Of a stretch of 64,000 nucleotides of DNA, positions 61,225 to 64,000 are shown one piece after another (position 1 is the first letter of the stretch; the number at the start of each line of letters is the position of its first letter). The translations under genes and the position numbers were made by a program. Origin of the DNA: Heteroscillospira sp050943935. Lineage in GTDB: Bacteria; Bacillota; Clostridia; Oscillospirales; Oscillospiraceae. Location of the stretch: the NCBI GenBank assembly GCA_050943935.1, contig JBMNQC010000003.1, forward strand, positions 147,802 through 211,801, read 5' to 3'. The notes under the pieces are model-generated. The model saw only the letters and a list, made by a program, of their open reading frames with translations, did no database searches and was not told where the DNA came from.

Positions 61225-61429
61225 GACACGATCCCCCGCGCACACAAATTTGCACCTTAGACACAATTGTATTATAGCATTTTTTTGCAGCGTAGGAAAG
61301 CCCAAATATAATAATTTATTATTTAACCGTTCCGGCTGATGTGAGCATTTGACCAGCGCCGGTTTTCCATAGACATACGCTGCCGGTCGTGGTAAGATAA
61401 TATTTATCTGCGTTTTTCCGGAGGCTTTT

Positions 61430-62512
61430 ATGAATTACATTGGCACTTTCTCTCTGGCCCTCACCTTTGCCGGCTGCTTTCTGGGGGCGGGCTACGTCTC
61501 AGGGCAGGAACTATGGCAGTTTTTCGGCGCTTTCGGCTCAATGGGCCCTTTGGGACTGCTGTTGGCCATAGGCCTGCAATGTTTTTTCGGCGTGGTACTC
61601 CTGCGTCTGGGCCGGGACACCGGTTTGGAAGACCCTGACAAAATAGTAATACGCCGGGAGATACCTGCTCTGCGGGGCTTTGTGGGCGCGGCCGAGGTAT
61701 TCTTCATGTACGGCGTGTGTATAATCATGTACGCGGGTGCCGGCGCTCTGCTCGCGCAGACTTTGGGCCTGCCCCAATGGGCGGGCAGCGCCATACTCAG
61801 CCTGCTGGTTGCGCTGATATCCCTCCGCGGCTTCGCAGCGATGGTGAGAGCATTTTCTCTGCTGGTGCCCTTGCTGGTAATATTCACCGTGGGCTTTTCC
61901 GGCGCAGCTCTCCTGCGATACGGCTTCCCGGGCTTTCCCGAGCCAGAGCCGGCGGCAAATCCGCTGCTGCAGAACTGGGGCATATCCTCTCTGACCTTTG
62001 TTTCCTACAATCTCTTCTGCTCCATAGGCATACTCACTCCCCTGGCCCGACGGCTTAAAAGCCGTCGCATGATACCCGGCGGCGTGTCTCTGGGCTGCGC
62101 GGGGCTGTTCGCCATAGCCTTTTCCATACTGGCCGCGCTGTCGTCCCATCCCGAAAGCCTGAGTGCGCAGCTTCCCATGCTGGCCCTGGCCCAGGAACTG
62201 AGTCCTGCCGCCGGAGCGGTATACGCCCTGGTGCTGCTGTGCAGTATGTTCGGTACCGCTCTCTCCTGCCATGTGGCGGCTGTGGAATATCTGTGCCGCA
62301 GAAGCTCCAGTCTGCGCAAAAGGCATACAGCCGCAGCTGGCGTAACAGCGTTTTTGGGCTGGTGCGGCAGCCTCGCGGGTTTTGACACTCTCATCGGTTT
62401 TGTATATCCCCTGTGCGGCTACTGCGGATTTCTTGCCCTGCTGGGCATAATTGACCACGCGCACCACATCAAAAAGGAGATGCAATATGAACAGCGGACT
62501 TGTAACAATTGA
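61430..62512 (+). CDS. YkvI family membrane protein
   Basis: 360 aa with about ten membrane segments, a member of the uncharacterised YkvI group within the amino-acid/polyamine-like transporter fold. The N-terminus TFAGCFLGAGYVSGQELWQF is its signature region. It is probably a secondary transporter of unknown substrate. It overlaps the Smr gene by 26 nt. Confidence 0.82.
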   Translation: MNYIGTFSLALTFAGCFLGAGYVSGQELWQFFGAFGSMGPLGLLLAIGLQCFFGVVLLRLGRDTGLEDPDKIVIRREIPALRGFVGAAEVFFMYGVCIIMYAGAGALLAQTLGLPQWAGSAILSLLVALISLRGFAAMVRAFSLLVPLLVIFTVGFSGAALLRYGFPGFPEPEPAANPLLQNWGISSLTFVSYNLFCSIGILTPLARRLKSRRMIPGGVSLGCAGLFAIAFSILAALSSHPESLSAQLPMLALAQELSPAAGAVYALVLLCSMFGTALSCHVAAVEYLCRRSSSLRKRHTAAAGVTAFLGWCGSLAGFDTLIGFVYPLCGYCGFLALLGIIDHAHHIKKEMQYEQRTCNN

Positions 62513-62726
62513 TCTCCACGGAAAAAACAGGTACCAGGCCAAAATCATCATAGACGCCGCACTCCGCCGCAGCCGGGGCGTATACAGACTGCGGCTGGTG
62601 CACGGCTTCAACCGCGGCACTGAGCTGCGGGACTTTATCCGCGCGGAATACGCCGGCCGCCCCGGCGTGCTGAGGCTGGACAACTCCGAGAGCGGGGCCA
62701 CCACTCTGGTGTTGCGGGAATTTTGA
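62487..62726 (+). CDS. Smr domain protein
   Basis: 79 aa, a stand-alone Smr (small MutS-related) domain: IDLHGKNRYQAKIIIDAAL, then LRLVHGFNRGTELRDFI (the HGxxxG-type loop). Smr domains nick or bind nucleic acid, and some act on mRNA in ribosome rescue. AAAGGAG precedes the ATG inside the ykvI 3' end. Confidence 0.85.
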   Translation: MNSGLVTIDLHGKNRYQAKIIIDAALRRSRGVYRLRLVHGFNRGTELRDFIRAEYAGRPGVLRLDNSESGATTLVLREF

Positions 62727-62755
62727 GCTGCCTTATTCATTATATAACAAAAACT

Positions 62756-62785
62756 CCCCGGAGCGGCATAATGCCATCTCCGGGG
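62756..62785. terminator. Bidirectional terminator
   Basis: CCCCGGAG / CTCCGGGG enclosing GGCAT-A-ATGCC, between the Smr gene and the convergent small-protein genes. Confidence 0.75.
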
Positions 62786-62793
62786 CCATTCAT

Positions 62794-62988
62794 TTACTGG
62801 GGAAACTTTCCCACGGTGAGCTCCTGTACCATAGCGTTCATCTCGCTGCGGGACGTAACGCCTGCGGCTCTTGCAACCACCATGGCGCGCTGCTCATCGG
62901 TCAGGGCGCTGTAACGCTCCAAGGCGCCCACATTGGCCGCCAGAGCCATGCCAAGCCCCATGGGTATATCACCGAATTCATATTTCAT
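62794..62988 (-). CDS. Small conserved-looking protein
   Basis: 64 aa (MKYEFGDIPMGLGMALAANV, then YSALTDEQRAMVVARAAGVT). Not recognised. The SALTDEQRAMVVARAA stretch is amphipathic and helix-like. GAGGTGATTTGG precedes the ATG at 62988. It follows the small membrane peptide by 47 nt and shares its promoter. Confidence 0.65.
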   Translation of the reverse strand: MKYEFGDIPMGLGMALAANVGALERYSALTDEQRAMVVARAAGVTSRSEMNAMVQELTVGKFPQ

Positions 62989-63035
62989 CCAAATCACCTC
63001 GCACACAGTATGTGCCGCAAGGTGCTCAATATACA

Positions 63036-63122
63036 CTACAGGCTGAACGCAGCAGCCGCGCCGAGGGTAAGTGCAAGCACCAGTCCCAGCATCATCAGAG
63101 AAGTCATAACGCGCATAAGCAT
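63036..63122 (-). CDS. 28-aa hydrophobic peptide
   Basis: A short ORF preceded by AAGGAGG with 8-nt spacing. The product is a single membrane helix (MLMRVMTSLMMLGLVLALTL then GAAAAFSL). It has its own promoter at 63163-63191. It could be a small membrane-protein regulator or a toxin-like peptide; no family is known to me. Confidence 0.55.
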   Translation of the reverse strand: MLMRVMTSLMMLGLVLALTLGAAAAFSL

Positions 63123-63162
63123 TGTATTTGCCTCCTTACACCGTATCTTACCAGTGCAACCT

Positions 63163-63191
63163 AATATAGTCCTTTGATGCGGAAAAATCAA
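63163..63191 (-). promoter_or_regulatory. Promoter of the small-protein pair
   Basis: On the minus strand: TTGATT (63186-63191), 17-nt spacer, TATATT (63163-63168). Confidence 0.6.
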
Positions 63192-63241
63192 GTAGAATTT
63201 ATGAACATTCGGCCTCATTTTTGCATCTTACGACGAAAGTA

Positions 63242-63267
63242 AAACGGACAGCTTTCGCTGTCCGTTT
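63242..63267 (-). terminator. rRNA operon terminator
   Basis: AAACGGACAGC / GCTGTCCGTTT with a short loop, just past the 5S gene, with a T-rich run on the minus strand. Confidence 0.85.
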
Positions 63268-63273
63268 CTTTAG

Positions 63274-63390
<117 letters not shown>

Positions 63391-63465
63391 TCGTAAATGG
63401 TTTGCACCATATACTAGCATATTTAATTTTCCCTGTCAAGGGGATGTGTAACATCCCCTTCAGGA

Positions 63466-63541
63466 TGGTACACCTTCAGGGACTCGAACCCTGGACACCC
63501 TGATTAAGAGTCAGGTGCTCTACCAACTGAGCTAAAGGTGC
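63466..63541 (-). tRNA. tRNA-Lys (CTT)
   Basis: 76 nt, acceptor GCACCTT pairing AAGGTGT, anticodon loop CTCTTAA (CTT), T-loop TTCGAGT, encoded CCA. It lies between 23S and 5S. Confidence 0.94.
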
Positions 63542-63549
63542 TCATTTTA

Positions 63550-63624
63550 TGGTGACCCGTGGGAGAGTCGAACTCCCGTTTGCGGCGTGAGAGGCCGCCG
63601 TCTTGACCACTTGACCAACGGGCC
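63550..63624 (-). tRNA. tRNA-Glu (CTC)
   Basis: 75 nt, starts GGCCCGTTGGTCAAG, anticodon loop CTCTCAC (CTC), encoded CCA. It is 8 nt upstream of tRNA-Lys on the minus strand. Confidence 0.93.
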
Positions 63625-63703
63625 GGCGTCGTCGCTCCTCTGCACCTTCAAAACCGAACAATGTAACTTCTTTTCAAGCAAAGCCGCCTGCATTCTTCTT
63701 GTA

Positions 63704-64000
<297 letters not shown>

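Overview
The window looks like a moderately GC-rich, spore-forming member of the Clostridia, most likely Oscillospiraceae (inference). The basis is the dipicolinate synthase pair dpaA-dpaB, Firmicutes-style ribosome binding sites, an L10 leader, and many genes typical of gut anaerobes. The backbone genes use the Ile codon ATA often despite their GC content; the large acquired block does not, which helps to tell the two apart.

Layout. 1-10 kb is core chromosome: dpaAB, a membrane-anchored hypothetical protein, asnS, typA, degV, and the L10-leader/rplJ/rplL operon. Two long copies of a hairpin-rich intergenic repeat flank typA. 10-29.4 kb is catabolic and transport accessory DNA. It holds a TctCBA uptake operon with MBL, RidA, amidohydrolase and PLP-enzyme genes, divergent from a LysR gene. 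Next come a TRAP/formamidase/nitrilase operon facing a PucR-type regulator with a methyltransferase-like gene, then a YfcC carrier with two peptidases. 29.4-37.1 kb is a scar zone: rhuM cut off at a 47-nt palindrome, a tyrosine phosphatase, a frameshifted sensor protein, a Cys-rich KTR protein and an orphan HsdR-like helicase-nuclease.

37.15-60.44 kb is a genomic island inserted at tRNA-Pro(TGG). A 44-nt copy of the 3' part of that tRNA lies at 37.15 kb and the intact tRNA at 60.44 kb. The island is a defence cluster. First comes a tight DISARM class-2-like operon: XRE regulator, 5mC methyltransferase, AIPR protein, DrmE-like, NERD helicase, DrmA, DrmB, an unrecognised protein and Vsr, with no drmC. 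A retron follows: phosphoribosyltransferase-like protein, small winged-helix-like protein, non-coding RNA region, reverse transcriptase and an unknown protein. The island ends with element cargo (VWA fragment, DUF6809-like, DUF6550-like, Fic, HxlR/flavodoxin, KilA-N, recombinase fragment).

The most unusual item is the retron RNA region. It appears to hold two tandem units, about 191 and 199 nt. Each is closed by its own a1/a2-like helix and each has the same order of parts: ATAGAAA, 2 nt, a 7-bp stem with an AAGTT loop, three long hairpins, and a related 14-15 nt segment just before a2. The two sequences are otherwise diverged.

60.5-64 kb returns to core chromosome: a YheO-like regulator, YkvI, an Smr protein, two very small proteins, and the end of an rRNA operon in the order 23S, tRNA-Glu, tRNA-Lys, 5S on the minus strand. 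No CRISPR array was seen.
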